From positions 62,001 to 126,000 of the forward strand of contig DERO01000004.1 of NCBI GenBank assembly GCA_002360945.1: 64,000 bases of DNA, written 5' to 3'. Source of the DNA: Leclercia adecarboxylata. GTDB taxonomy: Bacteria; Pseudomonadota; Gammaproteobacteria; Enterobacterales; Enterobacteriaceae. The notes beneath the pieces are model-generated. The model did not search any database and was not told the DNA's origin. It saw nothing but the letters and a program-made list of their open reading frames with translations. The position numbers and the translations under genes were made by a program. Shown in pieces: positions 37,653 to 47,835 of this stretch (position 1 is its first letter; every line of letters starts with the position of its first letter).

Positions 37653-40037
37653 ATGTTACGGTACAGCCTCCTGACCGCCGGGCTTATGCTCGGTTTTTCT
37701 GCGTTTGCCGCCCCGGTGGGCGATCTCCCCCTGATGCCCTGGCCTGCGAAGGTCGAACGTCCTGCCACCCAGGGCGCGCTGGCGATCAACAATACCTTCT
37801 CCGTCAGCGTCTCCGGGGACGATCTCGGCGATGCGGTGACGCGCCTGCGCCAGCGGGTGGCGCTGCAAACCGGCTGGACCCTCCAGCCCCAGGCCGACAA
37901 ACCGGAAAAACCGACGGTGACCATCGCCATCGCCCGCAAGGTGGCCCCGCAGCCTAAACCGGACAGCGATGAAAGCTACAAGCTCACCGTCGACGCCAGC
38001 GGGGTGTCTATCACCGCCAACACCCGCTTCGGCGCGCTGAGGGCAATGGAAACCCTGCTGCAATTGATCCAGAACGGGCCGGAGAACACCTCCCTGCCGT
38101 GGGTCGCCATTGAGGATGCGCCGCGCTTCCCGTGGCGCGGCCTGCTGCTCGACTCGGCCCGCCACTTTATTCCGCTCGAGGATATCAAGCGCCAGATCGA
38201 CGGCATGGCGGCGGCGAAGCTCAACGTCCTGCACTGGCACCTGACCGACGATCAGGGCTGGCGCTTTGCCTCGAAGCGCTACCCGAAACTGACCGAACTC
38301 GCCAGCGACGGCCTGTTTTACACCCAGGATCAGATGCGTGACGTGGTGCGCTACGCCACCGCGCGTGGCGTTCGCGTGGTGCCGGAAATTGACATGCCGG
38401 GCCACGCTTCGGCCATTGCGGTGGCCTATCCCGAGCTGATGAGCGCCCCGGGTCCCTACCAGATGGAGCGTCACTGGGGCGTACTCAAGCCGGTGATGGA
38501 TCCGACCAAAGAGGCCACTTACGCTTTTGCCGGGGCGATGGTCGCTGAACTGGCGGCGATCTTCCCGGATCCCTATCTGCATATCGGCGGCGATGAGGTG
38601 GACGACAGCCAGTGGAAAGCCAATCCTGCCATCCAGCAGTTTATGCGCGACAACAAACTGGCCGACAGCCACGCCCTGCAGGCGTACTTCAACCGCAAGC
38701 TGGAGACGATCCTCGAGAAGAACCAGCGGCAGATGGTGGGCTGGGATGAGATCTTCCACCCGGATCTGCCGAAAAGCATCCTGATCCAGTCCTGGCAGGG
38801 GCAGGACGCGCTGGGCGAGGTGGCGAAGCAGGGCTATAAAGGGATCCTCTCCACCGGTTTTTATCTCGATCAGCCCCAGTACACCGCCTATCACTACCGC
38901 AATGAGATCGTGCCCCAGGGGCTGAACAACGTGGATGTCATTACCGACCGCGACAGCGCCCAGAGCTGGTCATTTACCTTGCCGCGCCTGAAGGGCAAGC
39001 CGCTGGAGGGGAGCTTTACGCTGGTGAAAGGCGACGCGGGCTGGCGCGGGTTTATCGATTTCAACGGCAAATCGCGGCGGGCAGTGCAGGACATCGACTG
39101 GCGCAGCGACAATCAGGTGAGCTTCACCGTCGATACCTGGATGGGGGAGACCCGCCCGGTGGTGACGGTAAAAGATGACAAGATTGAGGGCTATTTCCTG
39201 CTGGGCAACAGCCGTTATCCGGTGACGGGTCAGCGGCTGGATGCGGTGCCGGAAGGGATCGCCCCGGCGGTGCCGGACGCCAGCCAGCAGGCCAATCTGC
39301 TGGGCGGCGAGGCGGCGCTGTGGGCGGAAAACGTTGCGGCTCCGGTGCTGGATATCAAGCTCTGGCCGCGAGCGTTTGCGGTGGCGGAGCGGCTGTGGTC
39401 GGCGCAGGAGGTGAACGATGTGGATAACATGTACACCCGCCTGCAGGCGATGGACAGCTGGTCAACGGTCTCGGTGGGGCTACAGCAGCATGCCCGGCAG
39501 CAGGTGCAGTTTACCCGTCTGGGGAACACTACCGACACCCTGGCGCTGAATATCCTCGCTCAGGCGCTGGAGCCTGCCCAGTACTACACCCGTAATCATC
39601 TCAAGTTCCAGGCCGGGAATTACGATCTGTTTGAGCCGCTGAACCGCCTGGCCGACGCCCTGACGCCGGAAAGCAATACGGTGCGGCAGATGAACCGCTG
39701 GGCCGAGCGGCTGGTGAGCGATGCCGAAGACAGCGAAAGCGCGGAGGCGCTGCGTCATCTGTTTACCCGCTGGCAGACCAATACGCCGGACGCGCTGGCG
39801 CTGGCGGAGAACAGCTATCAGCTGAAGGCATTGAAACCGGTGATTCAGACGGTGGATAAGCTGGCGGCGATTGGGCTGCGCTTAACGGATCTGGTGGCAC
39901 GACAGGGGACGCTGGATGATACCGAGATTGCGTCGATTCAGGGGGAGCTGGATAAGGCGGCGCAGATTCAGGATGAAGTGGTGATTGCGGCGGTCTACCC
40001 GCTGGAGAAACTGCTGCGCGCGACGCGCAATCAGTAA
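37653..40037 (+). CDS. Beta-N-acetylhexosaminidase, GH20, secreted
   Basis: A 794-residue protein with a Sec signal peptide (MLRYSLLTAGLMLGFSAFA, cleavage near residue 19-20). A GH20b N-terminal domain precedes the GH20 catalytic barrel. The catalytic pair is Asp314-Glu315 in HIGGDEVDDSQW; other substrate-site segments are HWHLTDDQGWR and PEIDMPGHA. It probably removes terminal GlcNAc from chitooligosaccharides in the periplasm. AAGGA precedes the ATG. It is convergent with an LPMO gene, so the two look like a chitin-use pair. The pair is absent from this position in E. coli K-12. Confidence 0.93.
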   Translation: MLRYSLLTAGLMLGFSAFAAPVGDLPLMPWPAKVERPATQGALAINNTFSVSVSGDDLGDAVTRLRQRVALQTGWTLQPQADKPEKPTVTIAIARKVAPQPKPDSDESYKLTVDASGVSITANTRFGALRAMETLLQLIQNGPENTSLPWVAIEDAPRFPWRGLLLDSARHFIPLEDIKRQIDGMAAAKLNVLHWHLTDDQGWRFASKRYPKLTELASDGLFYTQDQMRDVVRYATARGVRVVPEIDMPGHASAIAVAYPELMSAPGPYQMERHWGVLKPVMDPTKEATYAFAGAMVAELAAIFPDPYLHIGGDEVDDSQWKANPAIQQFMRDNKLADSHALQAYFNRKLETILEKNQRQMVGWDEIFHPDLPKSILIQSWQGQDALGEVAKQGYKGILSTGFYLDQPQYTAYHYRNEIVPQGLNNVDVITDRDSAQSWSFTLPRLKGKPLEGSFTLVKGDAGWRGFIDFNGKSRRAVQDIDWRSDNQVSFTVDTWMGETRPVVTVKDDKIEGYFLLGNSRYPVTGQRLDAVPEGIAPAVPDASQQANLLGGEAALWAENVAAPVLDIKLWPRAFAVAERLWSAQEVNDVDNMYTRLQAMDSWSTVSVGLQQHARQQVQFTRLGNTTDTLALNILAQALEPAQYYTRNHLKFQAGNYDLFEPLNRLADALTPESNTVRQMNRWAERLVSDAEDSESAEALRHLFTRWQTNTPDALALAENSYQLKALKPVIQTVDKLAAIGLRLTDLVARQGTLDDTEIASIQGELDKAAQIQDEVVIAAVYPLEKLLRATRNQ

Positions 40038-40042
40038 AAAAA

Positions 40043-40163
40043 TGCCGGGTGGCGGCTTCGCCTTACCCGGCCTGGAACATCACTCAGGTCCGTAGGCCGG
40101 GCAAGCGAAGCGCCCCCGGCACACCGGCGAACCTCTATGCCCGGCCTTTTCGCCGGGCATGAA
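40043..40163. repeat. REP cluster and bidirectional hairpin between hexosaminidase and LPMO genes
   Basis: Two REP-like units (GCCGGGTGGCGGC...CCCGGCC near 40043-40075 and GTAGGCCGGGC...CCCCGGC near 40090-40121) are followed by the hairpin ATGCCCGGC/GCCGGGCAT at 40137-40161. They lie between convergent genes, where the hairpin probably terminates both. Confidence 0.75.
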
Positions 40164-40169
40164 GAGAAC

Positions 40170-41630
40170 TTACTTCTTCAGGGTCCACGCCATCTGCCAG
40201 TGGGAACCAACACCTGGTTCGAACTGGTTAGCGCCAGCTTTGTACTGTACGCAGTAGCCGCTGTATGGCGCTTGCTTACACTGGTAAGTTTTGCCATTTT
40301 TCGGCTGCAGCACCACGGTACCTGCTTTGTAGGAGGCGATGTTCTGTGGGAAGGTGAACTCGTAGTTGCCCGCAGCACCGTTGTCGGTGTTTGACGCTTC
40401 GCCTTCCAGCATCATGTCAATCACGTCCTGCGCGAACAGCACGCCATCTTTGTTGGTGGCGAAGTATTTCAGCATGTGGTGACCTGGGGTCACGTCAGTC
40501 AGGTTCAGGGTAACGTCCTGGTTGGCGTTATTCATGTCCTGCTTCACATAGCCTTTTTCAGCACCGGCGTGGTTCATCACACGGGCTTCCAGGTTAACGT
40601 CACCCTGGGTGTTCACGTGGAAGGTCACGGTTGCCGCGCCATCTTTGATTTTGCTGAACTGCACGTTGGACACCGCGATATCTTCGCTGGCCTGCGTCTG
40701 CTGCTCTTCATAAGAGATAGCGACAGATTTCAGGGTGCTACCGTCTTTCACATAGACGTTGTTCGCGCCGTGAACCGGGTTAACCACACCGCTTTCGTCT
40801 TTCATACCGACTCGCACATCGCTGTGTGCCGCGTTGATCGCCTGCGCCAGATCGAATGCCCACTGGCTTGCCTGACCCTGAGATGCAGAGGAGACGGTCA
40901 GCTCGGTACGCATGGAGGTCACTTCGCCGTTCGCATCGAAGAAGCGAGCGATAACTTTGTCGCCTGCATTGATGTTGTTACCGGAGATCTGGCCGCTCAG
41001 GGTTTTGGTCCACTCGGACACCACTGCCGGGGTTTCGTCCGGGGTGACGTTGCCGCCGTTACCGAAATCAACGTCGATCGCCTGATAGAAGCTGTTAGTG
41101 GTATCGGCAATTTCCCATACCGCGTAAATAACCTGGTAGCCAGTACGCTCTGGAACATTACAATTCATTTCCTGGCGCGCCATAGGCGCCTGGCCATTAC
41201 CGTTAACGGTACAGAATGGCGTTAATTCAAATTGGTCGCGGGTCAGCGGTTTATTTGGATTCCAGTTTTGTTTGGTAATATACCAGCGCCAGTTTACGGT
41301 TTTATGCGGAGCGGTGTGATACCAAACGAAAGTATTTTTACCCGCCGTAATAGGGGTTTTGGTCCAGGCATTCAGGCTCTGGCGATCCAGCTGGGAATAT
41401 TGAGAAATACCGGCGCTGGCCAGCTGTCCATCCGGTGGCAGTGCGCCAGTCGGGAAGCCGGAAGTGCGTTCTACGCTCTGTGGTTCCCACTGTACGGAAC
41501 CGCAGTCAATGTTTTTACCGAGCTTACACATATAAGCGCGACTGGCCGGGGACTCAACCCAACCGTGAGCAAAAGCCGATGAAGCAACCGTGAGTGTGGC
41601 AAGTGCCAACGCAATTTTTGAAAGTTTCAT
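40170..41630 (-). CDS. Chitin-active lytic polysaccharide monooxygenase (AA10, GbpA-like)
   Basis: A 486-residue secreted protein. The signal peptide ends at residue 21 (SSAFA/HGWVESPASR), exposing His22 as the first residue of the histidine brace that holds the catalytic copper. The second brace histidine is probably His109 in YHTAPHKT. The AA10 domain runs to about residue 195, then come two GbpA-type middle domains, and a C-terminal carbohydrate-binding module of about 50 residues rich in Trp/Tyr/Cys (YQCKQAPYSGYCVQY...HWQMAW). Besides oxidising chitin, homologues help colonisation of chitin and mucin. The gene stands alone and is convergent with the hexosaminidase. Confidence 0.93.
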   Translation of the reverse strand: MKLSKIALALATLTVASSAFAHGWVESPASRAYMCKLGKNIDCGSVQWEPQSVERTSGFPTGALPPDGQLASAGISQYSQLDRQSLNAWTKTPITAGKNTFVWYHTAPHKTVNWRWYITKQNWNPNKPLTRDQFELTPFCTVNGNGQAPMARQEMNCNVPERTGYQVIYAVWEIADTTNSFYQAIDVDFGNGGNVTPDETPAVVSEWTKTLSGQISGNNINAGDKVIARFFDANGEVTSMRTELTVSSASQGQASQWAFDLAQAINAAHSDVRVGMKDESGVVNPVHGANNVYVKDGSTLKSVAISYEEQQTQASEDIAVSNVQFSKIKDGAATVTFHVNTQGDVNLEARVMNHAGAEKGYVKQDMNNANQDVTLNLTDVTPGHHMLKYFATNKDGVLFAQDVIDMMLEGEASNTDNGAAGNYEFTFPQNIASYKAGTVVLQPKNGKTYQCKQAPYSGYCVQYKAGANQFEPGVGSHWQMAWTLKK

Positions 41631-41770
41631 TTTTTATTCCATTAAAAGGGATTAATGCTTTTTGGGCACGGCTAGTGTTGTCCGGAATAAAAAATTAGTC
41701 ATTTCAAGCTGCGATGAAAAAGAATAGTGAAAATGCTTGAAGGATATTTGGCTCTGTGTATTCAGATAAT

Positions 41771-41797
41771 AAAAAAGGCAGCCGGGGCTGCCTTTTG
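41771..41797 (-). terminator. ridA terminator
   Basis: Stem AAGGCAGCC/GGCTGCCTT with GGG-like loop and a T-run on the minus strand, 18 bases beyond ridA. Confidence 0.85.
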
Positions 41798-41814
41798 CAT
41801 ATTAAAATAAACGC

Positions 41815-42201
41815 TTAGCGACGCACGGCGATCGCTTCAATTTCAATTTTCACGTCTTTAGGCAGACGCGCCACTTCCACGCAGGAGCGCGCCGGGAAGC
41901 CGGCGTTGTGCTCGGTGAAGAAGGCTTCGTAAGTCGCGTTAACGGTGGCGAAGTCGTTAAGATCTTTCACGAAGACCGTGGTTTTGACGATGTCGCCCAC
42001 TTTCAGGCCAGCGGATTCCACGATCGCTTTGACGTTTTCCAGCGACTGACGCGCCTGCGCAGAGACGTCTTCCGGCACTTCACCGGTTTTTGGGTTCACC
42101 GGGATCTGGCCGGAGGTGATGATCATGCTGCCAAGATCAACGCCCTGAACGTATGGGCCGATAGCTGCAGGTGCATTTTCCGTCGCGAGTACTTTGGTCA
42201 T
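41815..42201 (-). CDS. ridA: RidA, enamine/imine deaminase
   Basis: A 128-residue trimeric enzyme of the YjgF/YER057c family. It hydrolyses reactive 2-aminoacrylate released by PLP dehydratases. The substrate-carboxylate Arg lies in FPARSCVEVARLPKD near residue 105, and the family start NAPAAIGPYVQG is conserved. GGAG is upstream. It lies downstream of pyrBI, as in E. coli. Confidence 0.97.
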   Translation of the reverse strand: MTKVLATENAPAAIGPYVQGVDLGSMIITSGQIPVNPKTGEVPEDVSAQARQSLENVKAIVESAGLKVGDIVKTTVFVKDLNDFATVNATYEAFFTEHNAGFPARSCVEVARLPKDVKIEIEAIAVRR

Positions 42202-42275
42202 GATTTCTCCTGAATAACAGCGTTTAGTAAGTTCCTGGCCATTATAGGGAGGCCAGGATCCATTACCAACCTCAA

Positions 42276-42737
42276 TTAGTTGGCCAGCACCACATTATGG
42301 GAAAACTCTTTTTCGCAGTATTTGCATTTGAGTGCGATGTCATTGGCGCGTTTTTTCACTGCAAAACTGGAGTTCACCGGCTCAGCGTGGCTGATGCAGT
42401 TGCTGTTCGGACACACCAGCACGCTCTCGATGCGATCCGGCAGGCTCGGGCGGGATTTGCCCACCACTTCATAGTCGTCGATGCGGTTGACGGTGGCTTC
42501 CGGCGCGTAGAGCGAGAGCTGGTTAACCTGCTCGTCGGTCAGGAAGGTGTTCTCGATCTTGATCAGGTCCTTGCGGCCCATCTCGCCCGACGGCAGGTTC
42601 AGGCCAATGGTAATGCGCTGGTCGGTTTCGGTCAGTTTGAACAGGGTCAGCAGCTTAAAGCCCACCTGCGCAGGGATATGGTCAATTACGGTGCCACGTT
42701 TGATGGCTTCGACCTGGAGTTTGTTATCGTGTGTCAT
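42276..42737 (-). CDS. pyrI: Aspartate carbamoyltransferase regulatory chain
   Basis: The start at 42737 gives 153 residues as in E. coli. The N-terminal domain binds the allosteric effectors CTP and ATP. The C-terminal zinc domain shows two Cys pairs, CPNSNC and CKYC, that hold the structural zinc contacting PyrB. It follows pyrB after 12 bases. Confidence 0.97.
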   Translation of the reverse strand: MTHDNKLQVEAIKRGTVIDHIPAQVGFKLLTLFKLTETDQRITIGLNLPSGEMGRKDLIKIENTFLTDEQVNQLSLYAPEATVNRIDDYEVVGKSRPSLPDRIESVLVCPNSNCISHAEPVNSSFAVKKRANDIALKCKYCEKEFSHNVVLAN

Positions 42738-42749
42738 GGTCATTTCCCC

Positions 42750-43682
42750 TTACAGAGCTAAGTCGCGATTCAGAACCAGTGCCAGTAACGCCTGGCGGGC
42801 GAAGATGCCGTTACCGGCCTGCTGGAAGTACCAGGCGTGCGGCGTTTTATCCACGTCGGTGGTGATCTCATCGATACGCGGCAACGGGTGCAGCACCTTC
42901 ATGTTGCTGCGTGCCCCTTCGAGATCGCTGGCGCGCAGGACGAACTGCGCCTTGACGTTGGCGTACTCCGACGGATCCAGACGCTCTTTCTGCACGCGAG
43001 TCATATACAAAATATCCACCTCGGCCATCATCTCTTCGATGCTGGCGTGCAGGCTCCACTGAATACCTTTCTCATCCAGCATATCGAGGATGTACTGCGG
43101 CATCGCCAGCGCCTCCGGGGCGACGAAGTAGAAGCGGTTGCCGTTAAACTTCGCCAGCGCCTGGGTCAGGGAGTGGACGGTGCGGCCATATTTCAGGTCA
43201 CCGACCATGGCGATATTCAGGTTCTCCAGACGGCCCTGGGTCTCCTGAATGGTGAACAGATCCAGCAGGGTCTGGGTCGGATGCTGGTTGGCACCGTCCC
43301 CGGCGTTCAGCACCGGAATGCCGCCCGAGAACTCGGTCGCCAGACGCGCGGCGCCCTCCTGCGGGTGACGCATCACGATGGCGTCAACGTAGGTGCTGAT
43401 CACCGAGATGGTGTCCGCCAGGGTCTCGCCTTTTTTGCCCAGCGACGTATTGCTGCTGTCGGAGAAGCCCACCACGCTGGCACCCAGACGGTGAATGGAG
43501 GTCTCGAACGACAGGCGGGTACGGGTGGAGGCTTCAAAGAAGCAGCTGGCGATCACCTTGTGCTTCAGCAACTCCGGTTGCGGATTGGCTTTCAGTTTTG
43601 CCGCGGTTGCCAGAACCAGCTCCAGCTCTTCACGGCTGAGGTCGTTGATGGAAATGATGTGTTTTTGATAAAGCGGATTCAT
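42750..43682 (-). CDS. pyrB: Aspartate carbamoyltransferase catalytic chain
   Basis: A 310-residue enzyme of the first committed step in pyrimidine synthesis. Carbamoyl-phosphate motif [10 protein letters not shown] at about residues 52-61, [10 protein letters not shown], and the aspartate-binding PLPR near residue 268 are intact. It is preceded by a complete attenuator and leader peptide, so expression rises when UTP is low. Confidence 0.98.
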   Translation of the reverse strand: MNPLYQKHIISINDLSREELELVLATAAKLKANPQPELLKHKVIASCFFEASTRTRLSFETSIHRLGASVVGFSDSSNTSLGKKGETLADTISVISTYVDAIVMRHPQEGAARLATEFSGGIPVLNAGDGANQHPTQTLLDLFTIQETQGRLENLNIAMVGDLKYGRTVHSLTQALAKFNGNRFYFVAPEALAMPQYILDMLDEKGIQWSLHASIEEMMAEVDILYMTRVQKERLDPSEYANVKAQFVLRASDLEGARSNMKVLHPLPRIDEITTDVDKTPHAWYFQQAGNGIFARQALLALVLNRDLAL

Positions 43683-43703
43683 TTTTATCTCCTGACGCCG
43701 GGC

Positions 43704-43731
43704 AAAAAAAAGCCCCTCAAATGAGGGGCTT
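43704..43731 (-). terminator. pyrBI attenuator
   Basis: AAGCCCCTC/GAGGGGCTT with loop ATTT and eight T on the minus strand overlaps the last codons of pyrL. UTP-dependent pausing in the leader decides whether trailing ribosomes block this hairpin. Confidence 0.93.
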
Positions 43732-43821
43732 CTGGAATAGGGGGTGCAACGGGAAGAAAAACGGCAGGCCAGCGTCTGTTTTAAGACGCGCTACGGCACT
43801 CTGTCGAACATGTTTGAGCAT
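43717..43821 (-). CDS. pyrL: PyrL leader peptide
   Basis: A 34-residue peptide begins [18 protein letters not shown] and continues [16 protein letters not shown]. It shares [14 protein letters not shown] with E. coli PyrL and ends inside the attenuator, ten residues shorter than in E. coli. AGGAGG lies 6 bases before the ATG. The T-rich stretch encoding FFF is the pause region. Confidence 0.9.
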   Translation of the reverse strand: MLKHVRQSAVARLKTDAGLPFFFPLHPLFQKPLI

Positions 43822-43846
43822 GCTTCCTCCTGGCAAATTGTGGGGC

Positions 43847-43874
43847 ATTATACGCAGCCTGAATCGCGGATCAA
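43847..43874 (-). promoter_or_regulatory. pyrLBI promoter
   Basis: On the minus strand TTGATC, a 16-base spacer and TATAAT precede pyrL by about 25 bases. Confidence 0.7.
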
Positions 43875-43970
43875 GCGAATAATGCACACTTTACGCAAGG
43901 TAAACGGTTAGGCGTGCATGGTTATGCGCAAGAGCAAATCCCGGACAAAAAGGGGTGGTATGGCAGCTGA

Positions 43971-44477
<507 letters not shown>

Positions 44478-44481
44478 TTTC

Positions 44482-44558
44482 CCCCTCACCCCAGCCCTCT
44501 CCCCAGGGGAGAGGGAGTCTAAGTTCCCTCTCCCTGTGGGAGAGGGTTAGGGTGAGGG
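44482..44558. repeat. Inverted pair of CCCTCTCCC/GGGAGAGGG repeats, copies 6 and 7
   Basis: Two copies face each other (CCCTCACCCCAGCCCTCTCC...GGAGAGGG, then CCCTCTCCC, TGT, GGGAGAGGG, TTAGGGTGAGGG), the same double form as between nrdD and nrdG. Confidence 0.85.
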
Positions 44559-44676
44559 CATCAAGCCGCACTCTTGTATAATGTGATCCAGCTTAAATTT
44601 CCCGCACTCCTTCTCCTCCTCCCATTGTCCTGCGCTTTTTCTGCGTCATAGTATGATCGTTAAATAAACGAACGCT

Positions 44677-44693
44677 GTTCTATAATGTAGAAC
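44677..44693. promoter_or_regulatory. Operator-like palindrome over the yagE promoter
   Basis: GTTCTA-TAATG-TAGAAC is a perfect 6-bp-arm palindrome 24 bp before yagE, and it contains TATAAT (44681-44686) as a likely -10. A repressor bound here would block the polymerase. YagI, encoded at the other end of the cluster, is the natural candidate. Confidence 0.55.
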
Positions 44694-44717
44694 AAAATGA
44701 GTCAGCAAGGAGATCGC

Positions 44718-45626
44718 ATGCAGCAGACCGTACAGTTCTCGGGGATTATTCCCCCCGTCTCCACAATCTTCACCGCCGACGGCGCACTGGATAAAGCCGG
44801 TACCGCCGCGCTGATCGACAGCATGATCCACGCCGGCGTTAATGGCCTGTTCTTTTTGGGCAGCGGCGGGGAGTTTTCCCAGCTCAGCACCGACGAGCGC
44901 AAAGCCATCGCCGAGTTTGCCGTCGCCCATGTGGATCGTCGGGTGCCGGTGCTGATCGGCACCGGCGGCACCAACGCCCGGGAAACCATCGCGCTGAGCC
45001 AGCACGCGCAGCAGATCGGCGCAGACGGCATCGTGGTGATCAATCCCTACTACTGGAAAGTCTCGGAAGCGAACCTGATCCGCTACTTCGAGCAGGTGGC
45101 CGACAGCGTCACCCTGCCGGTGATCCTCTATAACTTCCCGGCCCTGACCGGACAGGATCTGACCCCGGCGCTGGTCAAAACCCTGGTGGACTCCCGCCGT
45201 AATATCGTCGGGATCAAAGACACCATCGACTCCGTGGCCCATCTGCGCAGCATGATCCTCACCGTGAAGGCGGCGCACCCGCACTTTGTGGTGCTCTGCG
45301 GCTATGACGATCACCTGTTCAATACCCTGCTGCTGGGCGGCGACGGGGCGATTTCGGCCAGCGGCAACTTTGCCCCGCAGATCTCCGTGAATTTGCTGCA
45401 GGCCTTCCGCGACGGCGATCTGGCCCAGGCGGCGCACTATCATCAGACCCTGCTGCAAATCCCGCAGATGTATCAGCTGGATGCCCCGTTCGTGAACGTG
45501 ATTAAAGAGGCGATTGCGCTCTGCGTGCGTCCGGTCTCCACCCACGTGCTGCCGCCTGCCGCGCCGCTGGATGAACCGCGCAAGGCGCAGCTGAAAGCGC
45601 TGCTGCAACAGCTCAAGCTCTGCTGA
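44718..45626 (+). CDS. yagE: YagE-type 2-keto-3-deoxy-pentonate/gluconate aldolase
   Basis: The start at 44718 follows AGGAGA and gives 302 residues, as in E. coli YagE. A DHDPS-superfamily (beta/alpha)8 aldolase: Schiff-base Lys167 in GIKDTID, proton-relay Tyr138 in LYNFPALTG, and pyruvate-carboxylate binding GSGGEFSQL. YagE/YjhH cleave 2-keto-3-deoxy sugar acids, giving pyruvate and glycolaldehyde from the xylonate product. It is followed 14 bases later by the matching dehydratase. Confidence 0.95.
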   Translation: MQQTVQFSGIIPPVSTIFTADGALDKAGTAALIDSMIHAGVNGLFFLGSGGEFSQLSTDERKAIAEFAVAHVDRRVPVLIGTGGTNARETIALSQHAQQIGADGIVVINPYYWKVSEANLIRYFEQVADSVTLPVILYNFPALTGQDLTPALVKTLVDSRRNIVGIKDTIDSVAHLRSMILTVKAAHPHFVVLCGYDDHLFNTLLLGGDGAISASGNFAPQISVNLLQAFRDGDLAQAAHYHQTLLQIPQMYQLDAPFVNVIKEAIALCVRPVSTHVLPPAAPLDEPRKAQLKALLQQLKLC

Positions 45627-45640
45627 ACCGGAAGGTCACG

Positions 45641-47608
45641 ATGTCGATAGAGAAGATTTTTACCCCGCAGGATGACGCCTTCTATTCGGTGATCACCCAC
45701 GCGGCCGGGCCGCAGGGGGCACTGCCCCTGACCCCACAGATGCTGATGGAATCCCCGAGCGGCAACCTGTTTGGTATGACGCAGAACGCCGGGATGGGCT
45801 GGGATGCCAATAAACTCACCGGCAAAGAGGTGCTGATTATCGGCACCCAGGGCGGGATCCGCGCGGGCGATGGCCGCCCGATTGCGCTGGGCTATCACAC
45901 CGGGCACTGGGAGATTGGCCTGCAGATGCAGGCCGCGGCAAAAGAGATCACCCGCAACGGCGGGATCCCGTTTGCTGCGTTTGTCAGCGACCCCTGCGAC
46001 GGGCGCTCCCAGGGCACGCACGGCATGTTTGACTCCCTGCCGTACCGCAACGATGCGGCGATTGTATTTCGTCGGCTGATCCGCTCCCTGCCCACGCGGC
46101 GGGCGGTGATTGGCGTCGCCACCTGCGACAAAGGCCTGCCCGCCACCATGATTGCGCTGGCGTCAATGCACAACCTGCCGACCATTCTGGTGCCGGGCGG
46201 GGCCACGCTGCCGCCAACTTTCGGCGAGGACGCCGGGAAGGTGCAGACCATCGGGGCGCGTTACGCCAACAATGAACTTTCGTTGCAAGAGGCCGCCGAG
46301 CTGGGCTGCCGCGCCTGCGCCTCGCCGGGCGGCGGCTGCCAGTTCCTCGGCACCGCAGGCACCTCGCAGGTGGTGGCCGAAGCCCTGGGCCTGGCGCTGC
46401 CGCACTCGGCGCTGGCACCCTCCGGGCAGGACGTGTGGCTGGAGATCTCCCGCCAGTCCGCGCGGGCGGTAGTCGAGCTGGATAACTGCGGCATCACCAC
46501 CCGCGATATCCTCACCGACAAAGCCATCGAGAACGCGATGGTGATCCACGCCGCGTTCGGCGGCTCCACCAACCTGCTGCTGCATATCCCGGCCATCGCC
46601 CACGCGGCGGGCTGCACTATTCCGGACGTCGAGCACTGGACGCGCATCAACCGTAAGGTGCCGCGGCTGGTGAGCGTATTGCCGAACGGGCCAGATTATC
46701 ACCCGACGGTGCGGGCGTTCCTTGCGGGCGGCGTGCCGGAGGTGATGCTCCATCTGCGCGACCTCGGCCTGCTGCATCTGGATGCCATGACCGTTACCGG
46801 CCAGACCGTCGGGGAAAACCTCGACTGGTGGCAGGCCTCTGCGCGCCGGGAGCGCTTCCGCCAGTGCCTGCGCGAGCAGGACGGCGTCGATCCGGACGAC
46901 GTGATCCTGCCCCCGGAGCGCGCCAAAGCCCGCGGGCTCACCTCCACGGTGGCCTTCCCGGTGGGCAACATCGCCCCGGAAGGATCGGTGATCAAGGCCA
47001 CGGCGATCGACCCGTCGGTGGTGGGTGAGGACGGCGTTTATCGCCACACCGGCCGCGCGCGGGTATTTGTCTCGGAAGCCCGGGCGATCAAGGCGATCAA
47101 AAGCGGCGAGATCGAACAGGGCGACATCATGGTGGTAATCGGCGGCGGGCCGTCCGGCACGGGGATGGAAGAGACCTATCAGCTGACTTCTGCGCTCAAG
47201 CATGTGTCGTGGGGTAAAACGGTGTCGCTGATCACCGATGCCCGCTTCTCGGGCGTCTCCACCGGCGCCTGCTTTGGCCATGTGGCTCCTGAAGCGCTGG
47301 CCGGTGGGCCGATTGGCAAACTGCGCGATAACGACATCATCGAAATTGTGGTGGACCGTCTCTCCCTGACCGGCAGCGTTAACTTTATCGGCACGCGGGA
47401 GGCACCGCTCACGCCGCAAGAGGGGGCGATAGAGCTGGCGCGTCGTCAGCCGCATCCGGAACTGCACGCCCATGATTTTTTACCCGACGATACCCGCCTG
47501 TGGGCGGCATTACAGTCGGTCAGCGGCGGCACCTGGAAAGGCTGTATTTACGATACCGATAAAATTATCGAGGTAATTAACGCCGGTAAAAAAGCGCTCG
47601 GGCTGTAA
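45641..47608 (+). CDS. yagF: YagF/YjhG-type D-xylonate dehydratase
   Basis: A 655-residue IlvD/Edd-family dehydratase, the same length as E. coli YagF and YjhG. Conserved cysteines for the Fe-S cluster are visible in [26 protein letters not shown] and [15 protein letters not shown]. It converts D-xylonate to 2-keto-3-deoxyxylonate for YagE. A hairpin after the gene separates the enzymes from the transporter. Confidence 0.95.
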   Translation: MSIEKIFTPQDDAFYSVITHAAGPQGALPLTPQMLMESPSGNLFGMTQNAGMGWDANKLTGKEVLIIGTQGGIRAGDGRPIALGYHTGHWEIGLQMQAAAKEITRNGGIPFAAFVSDPCDGRSQGTHGMFDSLPYRNDAAIVFRRLIRSLPTRRAVIGVATCDKGLPATMIALASMHNLPTILVPGGATLPPTFGEDAGKVQTIGARYANNELSLQEAAELGCRACASPGGGCQFLGTAGTSQVVAEALGLALPHSALAPSGQDVWLEISRQSARAVVELDNCGITTRDILTDKAIENAMVIHAAFGGSTNLLLHIPAIAHAAGCTIPDVEHWTRINRKVPRLVSVLPNGPDYHPTVRAFLAGGVPEVMLHLRDLGLLHLDAMTVTGQTVGENLDWWQASARRERFRQCLREQDGVDPDDVILPPERAKARGLTSTVAFPVGNIAPEGSVIKATAIDPSVVGEDGVYRHTGRARVFVSEARAIKAIKSGEIEQGDIMVVIGGGPSGTGMEETYQLTSALKHVSWGKTVSLITDARFSGVSTGACFGHVAPEALAGGPIGKLRDNDIIEIVVDRLSLTGSVNFIGTREAPLTPQEGAIELARRQPHPELHAHDFLPDDTRLWAALQSVSGGTWKGCIYDTDKIIEVINAGKKALGL

Positions 47609-47627
47609 TTATATTTTTAACAGTTTT

Positions 47628-47660
47628 AGCCTGCGGGAAATATCCCGCGGGCTGTTTTCG
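47628..47660 (+). terminator. Terminator after yagF
   Basis: AGCCTGCGGGA/TCCCGCGGGCT around AATA is followed by a T-rich tract. A 175-base gap then precedes yagG, which probably has its own promoter. Confidence 0.7.
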
Positions 47661-47835
47661 TTTGTTTTTATTTATCATTTAAAACAATAAGTTGATATAT
47701 ATCGCGTGGCATCACAAAAGCAAAATAACGTAATTCAGAAACAAGATATGACCATTGCTGGTTAATTGAACGGCTCATTACACTCCATTAACACGATGTT
47801 GTGAATTCAGCACACGAAATAAGGGTGTATATCTG

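Noticed and set aside
37508..37957. 149-codon plus-strand frame overlapping the hexosaminidase start
   Set aside because: Begins inside an intergenic repeat and overlaps the signal peptide of the real gene in another frame.
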